This document shows positions 1 to 8,783 of a stretch of DNA of 41,591 nt, one piece after another. Source of the DNA: Candidatus Zixiibacteriota bacterium (GTDB lineage: Bacteria; Zixibacteria; MSB-5A5; GN15; FEB-12); NCBI GenBank assembly GCA_034439475.1, contig JAWXAN010000012.1, positions 1 to 41,591 of the forward strand. Reading direction: 5' to 3'. The position numbers were made by a program, and so were the translations under genes. Each line of letters opens with the position of its first letter. Within the stretch, counting starts at the first letter, position 1. The notes beneath the pieces are model-generated. The model saw only the letters and a program-made list of their open reading frames with translations, was not told the origin of the DNA and ran no database searches.

Positions 1-44
1 GTGTCGGGCGCCCCATGCTGGGGATGCTATCCCTCGCCCGACAC
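1..44. repeat. Perfect inverted repeat (hairpin), probable dispersed intergenic element
   Basis: The first ten bases, GTGTCGGGCG, are the exact reverse complement of 35-44. The 24 bases between them contain CCCC (11-14) and GGGG (20-23), so nested pairing is possible. No T-run follows, so it does not look like a rho-independent terminator. It opens a series of separate hairpins that runs to about 216. The element may continue left of the window. Confidence 0.6.
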
Positions 45-52
45 AAAGAAGA

Positions 53-76
53 CAGTCAGGCGGGGGCGCCTGACTG
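53..76. repeat. Second perfect hairpin, 10-bp stem with GGGG loop
   Basis: CAGTCAGGCG (53-62) and CGCCTGACTG (67-76) are exact reverse complements around a four-G loop. It sits nine bases after the hairpin at 1-44. A weaker third stem, TGCAC (75-79) with GTGCA (92-96), overlaps its end. The stem sequences are unrelated, so these are separate palindromes set in tandem, not copies of one unit. Confidence 0.6.
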
Positions 77-156
77 CACGTCTGGAAATCTGTGCAGGCT
101 AGAGATTTTCGAATCCGCCAATGGAGGACGGCCCGCACGAAGATGAAGATGGATTC

Positions 157-171
157 TCCGCCTTCGGCGGA
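157..171. repeat. Short palindrome TCCGCC-TTC-GGCGGA, member of a family in this window
   Basis: A 6-bp perfect stem around a 3-base loop. Closely similar palindromes occur at 2229-2243 (loop CGT), imperfectly at 12288-12301 and near 29822-29836. The adjoining GGCGGACTGGAA also appears in reverse orientation at the right edge of the window, which ends in TTCCAGTCCGCC plus one base. This points to a small dispersed intergenic repeat. Confidence 0.55.
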
Positions 172-194
172 CTGGAACGAATATGGAGGAATTA

Positions 195-216
195 GCGGGT
201 TCGCGGACGGACCCGC
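195..216. repeat. Inverted repeat GCGGGT ... ACCCGC
   Basis: A 6-bp perfect stem (195-200 with 211-216) encloses a ten-base GC-rich loop. It is the last of the hairpins upstream of the surface-protein gene. Apart from these hairpins I see no gene in 1-471 that I can support. Confidence 0.45.
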
Positions 217-412
217 CCTACTTTCTGATCATTATGCCCGCAACGACGTGGTCGGAGAGTAGTTGATTCTGCCTGAGTCTGCATTTCGAATGACCAATCA
301 CTCAAAAATTGAACAGTGATATTGTGGCGTAAAATCGGCCAAGTGAAATTTTTTTCCGTCAATCCGTTACCCGACAGGCAATTGGAACATGGGCGAAATG
401 TTGGCCTGAAAT

Positions 413-440
413 TTGACATACATGGATTGTATCCAAGAAT
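413..440 (+). promoter_or_regulatory. Candidate sigma-70 promoter for the Fn3 surface protein gene
   Basis: A consensus -35 TTGACA (413-418) is followed after 16 bases by AAGAAT (435-440), which matches 4 of 6 positions of the -10 consensus. Transcription would start near 447, leaving a leader of about 25 bases that contains the strong ribosome-binding sequence TAAGGAG (458-464). The geometry is coherent, but the -10 match is only partial. Confidence 0.45.
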
Positions 441-471
441 CCACCTTGAAACTCTTCTAAGGAGTCAATTT

Positions 472-2145
472 ATGATCCAAAACTCTGATACTTCTACAAA
501 TCATCCTTCACTGATGCACCGGTTCTGTCGCAAGCTGGTCATGCTTCTTGCATTTGCCTTTGTTTTTCTTGCGATGAGCGCGTCTGATGCCGATGCCGCT
601 CTTACAGCCTCAAGCTCGGCGCCTAATTCGGTGACGCTCAATTGGACGGCTCCGGGTGATGACGGCGCAAGCGGTCAGGCCGCTTTCTATGACATTCGCT
701 ACTCAACGGCGACTATCACTGTTGCCAATTGGACATCGGCATCACAGGTTTCCGGCGAACCTACTCCAAAATCCGTTGGACTCGCGGAAACATTCACGGT
801 GACTGGACTGAATCCATCGACAACATATTATTTTGCGATCAAGACGGCCGACGAAGTCCCCAACTGGTCTGTTCTCTCAAATGTTGTCACAAAGGCAACC
901 ACTGTGGAGACAATTGCCCCTTCGGCCATTGACAATCTTTCGCTATCGAATGCGACCCAGACAAGCATACAGTTAAATTGGACGGCTGTCGGTGACGATG
1001 GCACGACGGGCACAGCAACATCGTACGACATCCGCCGTTCAACATCGCCAATTACAGACGCCAATTGGGCGACGGCCACTCAGGTTACCGGGGAGGCTGT
1101 TCCGAAAGCGGCGGGAAGCGCCGAGACATTTGTTGTTACTGGTCTCACCGGATCAACTACATATTATTTTGCGATTAAAGTTTCAGATGAAGTCCCAAAT
1201 ATTTCCGGTCTGTCGAATGTAATCAGCGGCGCGACTACAGGCGACCAGACTCCCCCAGCAGGAATTAACGACCTTACCGCCTCCAGCGGAAGCCTGGTCG
1301 GCGAGATATTGCTTGGCTGGACAACAGTCGGCGATGATGGTCTGAACGGTCAGGCGAGCGCCTATCAGATTCGATATTCCCGCGATACGATAACTCCAGT
1401 AAATTTTACTTCGGCAAGTCTGCTCCCCAATCCCCCGGCGCCATTGGCGTCGGGGACTCAACAGGGGTTAATCATCCAAGGACTGCAGCCAGGAATGAAA
1501 TATTTCACGGCGGTGAAGGTGTATGATGAGCTGGCCAATGCGTCGTCTGTCTCGAATGTTTCATCGGCTTTGGCCTCGTTTAATATTATTCTGGATAATA
1601 AAGACCAGCAGGTTGCACTTCTGTCACCAGAGCCAAGTTCTGTGGTCAATACATCCCAGCCGCATTTTCGGGTGAACAATATCGATCAGAGTTTGAATAA
1701 TCTTTACCAGTTTGATCTTGCTACCGACTCAAACTTTTTTGGTCTGGTCGCAAGCTCTGTTGTGGGACAGGGAGACGGTGGCATGACCGAATGGAAAGTT
1801 GAAACGGCTTTGGCCTCTAACACAAATTATTTCTGGCGAAGCCGCGCAAATGATTATCAGTACAGCGCGACTGCAACATTCACGGTCCAGCCGTTGACAT
1901 TTGCGTATCCGAATCCGTTTCATTTTGCGAAGTCATCGCATGTTGTCTTTAACGAGATTCCGTTGGGCACGACTTTGGTGCTCAGTTCAATCTCGGGTGA
2001 ACCGGTCAGGGTATGGAGTGATGTCGGTCAAAGCGAAATTCAATGGGATGGCACAGATGAATCGGGTGTGAATGTCGGAAGCGGTGTCTATTTGTGGTCT
2101 ATCGCCGAGAATGGGTTGAAGGGGAAGATAATTGTGGTGCGGTAG
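472..2145 (+). CDS. Secreted multi-fibronectin-III protein with FlgD-like C-terminal domain
   Basis: About 557 residues. An ATG at 472 preceded by TAAGGAG seven bases upstream fixes the start; a longer in-frame reading from 316 has no such signal. Residues about 1-42 form a signal peptide: basic H-R-F-C-R-K, a hydrophobic stretch at 22-35, and cleavage near DADA. Three fibronectin type III repeats of about 100 residues follow (roughly 44-143, 152-255, 263-370), each with the W-T-x-x-G-D-D-G and T-Y-Y-F-A-I-K signatures. A fourth, more divergent beta domain lies at about 375-475. The last 75 residues carry YPNPF and end like the FlgD Ig-like/type IX-type C-terminal domains of FCB bacteria (GVYLWS, then KGKIIVVR). 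It is probably secreted or surface-attached, possibly as an adhesin or matrix protein. Substrate and partner are unknown. The secretion route is inferred from the C-terminal domain only. Confidence 0.8.
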   Translation: MIQNSDTSTNHPSLMHRFCRKLVMLLAFAFVFLAMSASDADAALTASSSAPNSVTLNWTAPGDDGASGQAAFYDIRYSTATITVANWTSASQVSGEPTPKSVGLAETFTVTGLNPSTTYYFAIKTADEVPNWSVLSNVVTKATTVETIAPSAIDNLSLSNATQTSIQLNWTAVGDDGTTGTATSYDIRRSTSPITDANWATATQVTGEAVPKAAGSAETFVVTGLTGSTTYYFAIKVSDEVPNISGLSNVISGATTGDQTPPAGINDLTASSGSLVGEILLGWTTVGDDGLNGQASAYQIRYSRDTITPVNFTSASLLPNPPAPLASGTQQGLIIQGLQPGMKYFTAVKVYDELANASSVSNVSSALASFNIILDNKDQQVALLSPEPSSVVNTSQPHFRVNNIDQSLNNLYQFDLATDSNFFGLVASSVVGQGDGGMTEWKVETALASNTNYFWRSRANDYQYSATATFTVQPLTFAYPNPFHFAKSSHVVFNEIPLGTTLVLSSISGEPVRVWSDVGQSEIQWDGTDESGVNVGSGVYLWSIAENGLKGKIIVVR

Positions 2146-2264
2146 GTTTATTTTTTTTGGCGGAAATTTAATGCGGATAAATAATTGAGGGTGGTGGAGG
2201 CGGGGAATGGAGAATCGCTGAACCACAGTCCGCCCGTGGCGGAATCGCTACAAGATAGAGCAGC
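2146..2264. other. Convergent intergenic spacer with palindrome at 2229-2243
   Basis: This spacer lies between two convergent genes. It holds a run of eight or nine T (about 2151-2159) with no GC stem in front of it, and the palindrome TCCGCC-CGT-GGCGGA. Either might help to end transcription, but neither is a standard terminator. The palindrome belongs to the repeat family seen at 157-171. Confidence 0.4.
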
Positions 2265-3992
2265 TTATCGTCTGAGGGCTGATTTGATTCGATGAAGAAT
2301 GTTCGGGCCGAGGACATTTTTTATTGTTTGCATTGCGAGGGCTTTGCGGCCGACTCCAGCCAGATGCGGAGAATCCACAAGCGGGACTTCGAGCATTGTA
2401 ACACCCGGATTCGCGAGAGCGGAACGAAGATTGGATTCCAACTTTCCTTCGAGCTTCATATATGACACGCCCATCGATTCGGCTAATTGTCTGAAATTAC
2501 AGCCGTCGTTTGCTGTGGCAAATTCACTTCCGTACTGTTCAATCTGCTGCATTCGGATAATTCCAAGGCTGCTGTCATTGAAAACAATAACAGTTATTGA
2601 TATTCTCTCCCGTACGGCGGTAATGAGTTCCATTGCCGACATGACCAGTCCGCCATCGCCAAGAACAAGTACGACCTGACGGTGCGGAGCGGCCAGCTTG
2701 GCTCCGAGGGCGGCGGGGAGGCCAAAGCCCATGGATTGGAAGTCCGATGGTATCACTAACCCGCGCGCAGAACGCACCGAGAAAAAAGTTCGAGCTAAAT
2801 TCTGATGCAGTCCCGAGTCTGTAACTAAAATGGCATCGTCAGGTAAGAGGCGGTTGAGGGCGAGAAAAAAATCCTGCGTCTTATTTGGCGTTATGTTAAA
2901 AAGCAGTGGGGCATGTTTCATTGTCGAGATTTGCTCGTCTTCGATTTCCGCTTTACAGGCCGCAATTTGACTATTCGTCCATCCTGACGGAGCAATAACA
3001 AAGTTGTTGAGTTTGGAAAGAAGTTTCGGGAGCAGGGTGGGGATATCCGCCTGAACGTAGAGGCTGGCGGGATAATGCGCGCCTAAAACTTTGGCTGAAG
3101 CATCGATATGCACAAGCTTTTCCGGGGGAATCTCAAGTGAGAAGCCGCCGGTTCCGTTGTGACTGAATTTACATCCAAGGGCGAGAATCAGATCGCATTC
3201 GTCCAAAAGTCGATTAATGGTTTTGGTGGCTCCAGAGGAACAGTCATAGCCAAGCGATAGCCAGTGATTTTCTGAGATCACCCCGCGACCCGATGAGGTC
3301 ATGAGAACCGGGGCTTGGAGAAGCTCAGCAAGTTCCAGCAGCGCCAGTGAGGCATTGGCGCACCCTTGTCCGGCAAAGATTATCGTCTTGCGGCTTGCGC
3401 TCAATGCTTTAGTCAGACCATCAACGGCATCGTTGTCGATTGACAAGAATGTTTCTTCGATTGTGTCAAGATGAGAAAACGGGAATGATTGTGAAAAGAG
3501 CTGTGCGTCAATTTCGACCATCACCGGTCCCGGCTCGCCTGATAGAGAAAGGGCGTAAGCGGTCTGAAGCGATTCGCGCAAGGTGTCGATCGTTGTAATT
3601 TCGATAACAGATTTGGCCAGATGTGCGGCGATGGCTTTTTGATCGAGATGTTGGCTCTGGAATTTGTCTGTCGTGTCATCGAGGGATTTGATTGCAATAT
3701 AGAGCAAGGCGGAAGAATCCATTCTGGCTTCGGCCAAACCGCTGATGGCATAGGTGAATCCGGGTCCAGGGATTGTTGTGAGCACACCTACTTTTCCCGA
3801 AGCGCGAAAATAGCCATTGGCCATGAAAGAGGCCGCGAGCTCATTTGTAGCCTGGATGGTTCTCAGACCTGAGGTTCGCAGAGCTTCGAGGAGAGGCAAG
3901 CTTTGTGTTCCGGCCATGCAAAAGAGAGTGGAAACGCCTAACTCTTCGAGGGTCGCGCAAATTATCTGCGCGCCAAAGCGCTTTTTTGTCAT
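2265..3992 (-). CDS. Thiamine-diphosphate-dependent enzyme (acetolactate synthase/decarboxylase-like)
   Basis: 575 residues, full length for the TPP enzyme superfamily that includes acetolactate synthase, benzoylformate decarboxylase and pyruvate oxidase. The pyrimidine-binding domain is N-terminal, with the conserved cofactor-activating glutamate at E51 (context TNELAASFMANGY). The central domain spans roughly 190-330. The C-terminal domain carries the TPP/Mg motif GDGG at 445-448, ending at N472-D473. The substrate cannot be read from the sequence. Its neighbour upstream on the same strand is an ATP-grasp ligase 98 bases away, and both lie at the edge of a glycan locus, so a 2-oxo-acid-derived modification of a sugar or amino acid is possible. 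A housekeeping IlvB role is less likely because no small regulatory subunit or other branched-chain gene is nearby. The ribosome-binding site is weak. Confidence 0.75.
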   Translation of the reverse strand: MTKKRFGAQIICATLEELGVSTLFCMAGTQSLPLLEALRTSGLRTIQATNELAASFMANGYFRASGKVGVLTTIPGPGFTYAISGLAEARMDSSALLYIAIKSLDDTTDKFQSQHLDQKAIAAHLAKSVIEITTIDTLRESLQTAYALSLSGEPGPVMVEIDAQLFSQSFPFSHLDTIEETFLSIDNDAVDGLTKALSASRKTIIFAGQGCANASLALLELAELLQAPVLMTSSGRGVISENHWLSLGYDCSSGATKTINRLLDECDLILALGCKFSHNGTGGFSLEIPPEKLVHIDASAKVLGAHYPASLYVQADIPTLLPKLLSKLNNFVIAPSGWTNSQIAACKAEIEDEQISTMKHAPLLFNITPNKTQDFFLALNRLLPDDAILVTDSGLHQNLARTFFSVRSARGLVIPSDFQSMGFGLPAALGAKLAAPHRQVVLVLGDGGLVMSAMELITAVRERISITVIVFNDSSLGIIRMQQIEQYGSEFATANDGCNFRQLAESMGVSYMKLEGKLESNLRSALANPGVTMLEVPLVDSPHLAGVGRKALAMQTIKNVLGPNILHRIKSALRR

Positions 3993-4090
3993 CTATTTTT
4001 AATTCCGATCATCAGGCGAAAGGTGTGGCTTTTTTTTCACTGGCCGCAGCGGAAGGCACCTGTGTGCGCGAGGGGGACGGTTTTGGTTTT

Positions 4091-5317
4091 TCACGAGGTT
4101 CCATTTGTATCTATAAGACGCCAAAATTTCGATGCGAGTTTGTCACTCCAGAAGGCAGCTGTTGGAAGCGGATCACTCCAGCTAAAATCGGACTGGGTTG
4201 ACGTGAGCCATGAACGTATCCATTCGATGAGAGTCAGTTCGCCGCGCTTATACAGCGCTCGTGCAGCGTGTATATCGTAATAGGAGTGAATTAATCCCTC
4301 TCCTATTTTGTACCCCGAAACAGTTTTAATGTTTCTTCCAAGGGCGTCATTATAGGCCATGAGAGCGACGTTTACTCCACAGGCTGAAGCGAATTGGATG
4401 TACCACCATGGGCGGATATTGACTTCTATTAGTTTGAAGGTTTGGTCGCGCTCGTCAAATTTAAACTCGGCGGAAAATATTCCTTTATAATTAACGGCGG
4501 CGAAGAGTCGATCAAGAGATTCTATTGCTGGGCTAATATCGGTCAGAGAGATACTTCGCAGATAGGTGCTATTGCCGAAATCGAGAGGAAACATACGAAG
4601 CCGACGTCGGGCCAAACGACCTTTGACCAGGCCATCGCGTCCGATATAGCCATCGATAAAATAATGGGAGTGGGCCGGGCCGGGAATGTACTCCTGAAGT
4701 ATCATCTCGAAACCATCATCAGCGAAGGTGGAATATCGTTTGAGGGCGTCATCTTTTGATCGCACAAAAAATCCTTTTCTGGCGAAATGTCTGAAGAATG
4801 ATTGTGAATCGCGCGGTTTAAGGAAGGATTGCTCAAAGATAGTTTCGGGGATGTCAGAAAAATCCCGTTCACTTGTGATAATAAAAGTTCTGGGGTGAGC
4901 CAAGCCTTGGTCCTGCATCATTGTGGCGAGAAGACCCTTGTCGAGGAAGATATTTACTGAGTCCTGTTCCGGAACAATGGTTTTGAAGCGTTCACGGATG
5001 TGGAGCGGTAGCCGCGCGGCCTCGGCTGTCCAATGGTCGCTACAGGGGAACAGCACGGCTTGGTCAGCAGGGAAATGCTCAAGATACTGAGCAAGGGGCA
5101 TATCCTCGTTGAGATGGCCAACCTGAGAAGGCAAGGGCCGGCTCCAGCGTGAATATCTCACAATTCCCAAATCAGGCGAGAGGCAGAAACAGGGAATGTT
5201 TGCCTGGCTGAGTGAGCGCAAAAGGCCGAGCGCGGATAATCCCGTTCCTGCTATCAGAGCCGGTGCTGTCGCGGCATTTTGTTTACTGATTTTCATCGGG
5301 TTGGCGGTCTGTTCCAT
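4091..5317 (-). CDS. ATP-grasp ligase of carboxylate-amine ligase type
   Basis: About 408 residues from the ATG at 5317, which has GAGGTG about 14 bases upstream. A longer reading frame to 5395 adds 26 residues that look non-coding, and a shorter start at 5296 has no ribosome-binding site. The N-terminal pre-ATP-grasp fold begins ALIAGTGLSALGLLRSL. The ATP-grasp core has the K-P-R-D-S-Q strand at about 190-200, EYIPGPAHSHYF in the middle, and the metal-binding segment F-K-L-I-E-V-N-I-R-P near the C-terminus. Related proteins occur in exopolysaccharide loci and resemble D-aspartate ligase-type enzymes that join a carboxylate to an amine with ATP. The exact acceptor is unknown. It is probably cotranscribed with the TPP enzyme downstream. 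Confidence 0.75.
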   Translation of the reverse strand: MEQTANPMKISKQNAATAPALIAGTGLSALGLLRSLSQANIPCFCLSPDLGIVRYSRWSRPLPSQVGHLNEDMPLAQYLEHFPADQAVLFPCSDHWTAEAARLPLHIRERFKTIVPEQDSVNIFLDKGLLATMMQDQGLAHPRTFIITSERDFSDIPETIFEQSFLKPRDSQSFFRHFARKGFFVRSKDDALKRYSTFADDGFEMILQEYIPGPAHSHYFIDGYIGRDGLVKGRLARRRLRMFPLDFGNSTYLRSISLTDISPAIESLDRLFAAVNYKGIFSAEFKFDERDQTFKLIEVNIRPWWYIQFASACGVNVALMAYNDALGRNIKTVSGYKIGEGLIHSYYDIHAARALYKRGELTLIEWIRSWLTSTQSDFSWSDPLPTAAFWSDKLASKFWRLIDTNGTS

Positions 5318-5658
5318 TGTTTTTTGTCTTTCACCTCGGCATTTCGCATGAAGAATCGCTGCTTCGTGTCTGTGCTGGTCATTGCGCTGCGTCAACTTAT
5401 AACAAATTCGACGGCTGTTTAGAAATTAAGAAGCAGTCGCGGACGTGGAAAGTGCAAAAAAACGTCCTATTGAGCGAGGTTTGATTGAGTTACATGACCT
5501 TTCTTTGGATTGAACCAAGGGTAATGTGAGAAACCATTATTTTGGTGACAAAATACCATTTAATGATGGTAAAAGGGTAAAAAGAGGGGTAAGTTTCCAT
5601 TCTGGAGCAGGTTTCAGAAGCTAATCTTTGAAGGTCTATAATTCTTAGAGGATGTCAA
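5318..5658. promoter_or_regulatory. Divergent intergenic region with a possible operator palindrome
   Basis: This 341-base region separates the minus-strand TPP/ATP-grasp pair from the plus-strand glycan genes, so promoters for both should lie here. It contains ATTTTG-gtga-CAAAAT (5539-5554), a perfect 6-bp inverted repeat, nested inside ACCAT (5533-5537) and ATGGT (5566-5570). This could be an operator, but no matching regulator is encoded nearby. TATAAT occurs at 5637-5642 without a convincing -35 element. Confidence 0.35.
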
Positions 5659-6732
5659 TTGGTAAAGCGTCTTGTGAAAAATATTCTGTTTTTTGGAGGG
5701 TACTATGCCCTCCACAAGGTAATCCGTGGGACAAACGAGAAGCGATTACTTATTCTTATGTATCATGATTTTTACAACGGGACAAAGAATGAAATTTTCT
5801 CCCGGCTGAGCCTTGAGTGCCCTTCAAAAAAGCAATTTGCAGCCCATTTGCGAGTGATCAAGCGCTATTATCGCGTGATAACGGTTGAGGACGCCATGAG
5901 GGAAATTGATCACGAGGGGGGGCTTAGAGAAGATTCGGTTGCGATAACCATAGATGACGGCTATGCGTCGGCCTATACCGTTGCCTATCCGTTACTCAAA
6001 GAATACCAGATTCCGGCCACAATATACCTCATGACGGACTGGATCAATGATCTTTCAAGACCCTGGTGGTTAACACTGGCCGAATTGTGCGCCGAGTCTG
6101 ATTTCAGGGGTGTTCAGCCACAAGAATTGTTGGAAATCTTTGAGTTTGACAGAAGTTTGGTATGCCCTGCCCGAACAAATACCCCGAACTGGAGAAAATG
6201 GTTTTTTAGAGTAGCAGAGCAGTATCTGAGAATGAAAGAAAGCAGCCAATGTCGAACCATTTTATCGAAATTAGGGTCATTGGTATCAAAATCGCCTCCA
6301 GATACCTGCTCTCTGAGACCTTCGCTTTCATGGGTCCAGGTACAGGAAATGAGAGCGGGAGGAATAACATTTGGTGCGCATACTGCCTCCCACCCCAACC
6401 TCAGCCACTCTACTCCGGACGAGGCTGAGACAGAGATAGTGAAATCAAAAGAGGACATAGAAAATCGCATTGACCAGCCCGTCAGGGGTTTTGCCTATCC
6501 GTACGGGGTTGACCTCATGGCGTACAAAGGGCTGTATTCTCTGCTTGCCAAGCATCAGTTCAGTTACGCAGTCACAGCTGCCCATGGCAATAACACCCCG
6601 GATGCGCACCGCTATTTGCTTCGGCGAGTTACATTATCAAATTCCACCTCAACCGCGATTCTTGGCCGCGAGCTGTGTCTTGATCTTCTGGCGACTAATC
6701 ATGAACCGGCGGAAAGAGCCGAGGTCATATAA
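5659..6732 (+). CDS. Polysaccharide deacetylase (NodB family, carbohydrate esterase 4)
   Basis: 357 residues. The start is TTG at 5659, eight bases after AGAGGA (5646-5651); there is no better ATG or GTG. The NodB fold is recognisable by the ITIDDGY motif (D99, D100: catalytic base and metal ligand), the metal-binding HTASHPNLSH (H241, H245), and the FAYPYG motif after it. The family removes N- or O-acetyl groups from polysaccharides using a divalent metal. There is no clear signal peptide, but the N-terminus is basic and then hydrophobic. An insert of about 90 residues separates the D-D and H motifs. It heads the plus-strand glycan cluster, where it probably deacetylates the nascent polymer. 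A second, shorter paralogue lies at 26720-27541. Confidence 0.85.
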   Translation: MVKRLVKNILFFGGYYALHKVIRGTNEKRLLILMYHDFYNGTKNEIFSRLSLECPSKKQFAAHLRVIKRYYRVITVEDAMREIDHEGGLREDSVAITIDDGYASAYTVAYPLLKEYQIPATIYLMTDWINDLSRPWWLTLAELCAESDFRGVQPQELLEIFEFDRSLVCPARTNTPNWRKWFFRVAEQYLRMKESSQCRTILSKLGSLVSKSPPDTCSLRPSLSWVQVQEMRAGGITFGAHTASHPNLSHSTPDEAETEIVKSKEDIENRIDQPVRGFAYPYGVDLMAYKGLYSLLAKHQFSYAVTAAHGNNTPDAHRYLLRRVTLSNSTSTAILGRELCLDLLATNHEPAERAEVI

Positions 6733-6927
6733 TCTGCATCGCGCAAGGCGATTATCTTATTGGAATTGGTTATTTTTATTGAGCTTGTCAGTCAACTATT
6801 GCTTGTATAATCTCGTAGCTGGCTGGCCATTTGCTTTGATTATTGGCGGCAACTTGAACAGTGAGGGATGTCCGGGAAATTTTTGACAGCCCCGGCCAGT
6901 GAGGATAGATAAGATGAGTTCTGAGTT

Positions 6928-8487
6928 ATGAACACCAGTTCCAAAGGGGATATGACGAAGCCACCTGATTTGTCTGAATATCATTCATCGATCACCGATG
7001 AGCTAAAGAGTAAAGAAATTTTCTCGGGGTTGAGATGGACCGGAGCCGGGCAAGTCACGACTGAGGGTGTGCGTATGCTTGTTTCCATCGTACTGGCAAA
7101 TCTGCTCTCCCCTGGTGATTTTGGTCTGCTCTCAATGGCTTCTGTGGCTACAAGTTTTATCATGATATTCCAATACCTTGGGACATCGGCCGTCATAATT
7201 CGGCAGAAGATGCTCTCTCGCGCATTAGTTAACTCGCTCTTTATCCTCAATGTTCTGTTTTCTCTCGTGCTTTCCCTCGGTTTGATTTTTGCGGCCCCAT
7301 TACTGGCGTCGATATACGGTGAGCCGACGTTGATACCAATTATCCAGGTAATGGGTCTATCATTTGTAATTACCGTCGCTGGAACTATCCCTGGCTCTTT
7401 GCTCAACCGGGATATGCGCTTTGACCTGGTTGCCCAAGCCGCGTTTATTGGGGCGTTGGTTCAGGGAGTCATTGCCATTGTTATGGCGTATATGGGCTAT
7501 GAGGTCTGGGCATTGGTCATTTCAAATGTTATAAGCACAGCCGCGACATCGGTTTTTATGTGGAAAGTGTCGGGATGGCAACCCAATTTTACATTCACAT
7601 GGTCAGAAGTTAAACAGGTTGCGGCTTTCTGCCTCAATATGACGGGGTTTCATCTTATAGAATATTTTTCCCGCGACTCGGATAAGTTTATAATTGGAAA
7701 ATGGCTTGGAGAAGCAAGCCTTGGGTATTACACAATGGCCTATAGATTCTGTCTCTATCCACCCATGTCAATCTCGCCAATCATCAACCGTGTTCTCTTT
7801 CCTACCTTTTCGCGCGTGCAGGATGACAATCAACAAGCGCAAAATATTTTTCTGCGAGCTGTGGGCGGGATAGCATTTATTACACTGCCGATGATTGTTG
7901 GATTGATGGTGATTGCGACGCCGTTCGTCCATGTTGTTTTGGGAGAGAAATGGCTTCCCGCAGTGTCTATCATCATCTGGTTATCGCCGGTAGGGATATT
8001 TAATGCGATTGTTACTCCAGCAACGTACGTCATACTCTCAAAAGGGCGGACTTCGTGGCTGTTTAAATTTTCTATAGTGTCCGGGATTGCGACAATCACC
8101 GCCCTGGCGATTGGATTACAGTGGGGAATAATCGGAATCTCGATTGCCTATTCATTAGTCACCATTCCTCTGACCGGGGCTCGATTTGTTATGGCTTTTC
8201 GCCTGATAGAGTTAAAGACCCTGGGGCTTATAAAGGCTCTTGCGCCGTACAGTGTCTGCACTTTTGCGATGGCTGTGGCAATCTATGGCGCCCGACTGGC
8301 GCTCAGACTGGTGGAGGTTGCGCCACTTATAGAAATTCTGGTTGTGGTCCCCTTCGGGATTCTTGTATATACCGGATTGATACTTGTTTGGCGTCCGCCG
8401 GCATTAAAAGATTTCCTCTCTGTTCTCCCAACCAAAGCAAGAGCATACGGGTACAAAATCTTGAAGGCTCTTCGAGTTCAGGTTTAG
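6928..8487 (+). CDS. Wzx-type lipid-linked oligosaccharide flippase (WzxC-like, MOP superfamily)
   Basis: 519 residues, very hydrophobic, with about 12-14 predicted membrane helices. The soluble N-terminal stretch leads into G-L-R-W-T-G-A-G-Q, then a helix with L-A-N-L-L-S-P-G-D-F-G-L, the signature of the WzxC/polysaccharide exporter branch of the MOP superfamily. It also carries D-S-D-K-F-I-I-G-K-W-L-G-E-A-S-L-G-Y-Y, typical of these exporters. The expected role is to flip undecaprenyl-linked repeat units across the inner membrane. The start is uncertain: the ATG at 6928 has little ribosome-binding sequence, while an ATG at 6952 has AAAGGGGA almost touching it, which is too close to be ideal. 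A 195-base gap separates it from the deacetylase. Confidence 0.85.
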   Translation: MNTSSKGDMTKPPDLSEYHSSITDELKSKEIFSGLRWTGAGQVTTEGVRMLVSIVLANLLSPGDFGLLSMASVATSFIMIFQYLGTSAVIIRQKMLSRALVNSLFILNVLFSLVLSLGLIFAAPLLASIYGEPTLIPIIQVMGLSFVITVAGTIPGSLLNRDMRFDLVAQAAFIGALVQGVIAIVMAYMGYEVWALVISNVISTAATSVFMWKVSGWQPNFTFTWSEVKQVAAFCLNMTGFHLIEYFSRDSDKFIIGKWLGEASLGYYTMAYRFCLYPPMSISPIINRVLFPTFSRVQDDNQQAQNIFLRAVGGIAFITLPMIVGLMVIATPFVHVVLGEKWLPAVSIIIWLSPVGIFNAIVTPATYVILSKGRTSWLFKFSIVSGIATITALAIGLQWGIIGISIAYSLVTIPLTGARFVMAFRLIELKTLGLIKALAPYSVCTFAMAVAIYGARLALRLVEVAPLIEILVVVPFGILVYTGLILVWRPPALKDFLSVLPTKARAYGYKILKALRVQV

Positions 8488-8783
8488 GTTTCTTTGCCCT
8501 GCGCCACCTGCGTTAGGCGGCACATAAGTTGTTTTAATCTGTGAAGACAGGCGATGGATTTCAGCGCTAAGGTTGAAAAGCCCGAAGAGTGACTCTGAAC
8601 CGTTACAGAAAATGTGAAGATACGTCGACAATTAGAACTGTGGGAATAGAAAAAGAATACGAATGAGATGAAAGCGCTAACGGAAAACGGCAATATGCAT
8701 TATAATGCGCATAAGCGATTTGAGGAACTGAGATATAATTGCCATTCTTTAGAGAAATTTCAATACCTTAGGATAGATAACTG
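8488..8783. other. Gene-free spacer between flippase and GT2 genes
   Basis: No supported gene. The only marked structure is a perfect 12-bp palindrome GCATTATAATGC at 8697-8708. TATAAT occurs at 8734-8739 but has no -35 element at the right distance. A promoter for the downstream glycosyltransferase is plausible but not demonstrated. Confidence 0.4.

Noticed and set aside
1-216. CRISPR array
   Set aside because: The hairpins have different sequences and no regular spacers, and no cas gene is present.
2146-2165. T-run after the surface protein gene as a rho-independent terminator
   Set aside because: No GC-rich stem precedes the T-run, so the standard structure is missing.
2299-2679. Open frame of 126 codons on the plus strand
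   Set aside because: It lies fully inside the TPP enzyme gene on the other strand, has no family similarity and no ribosome-binding site.
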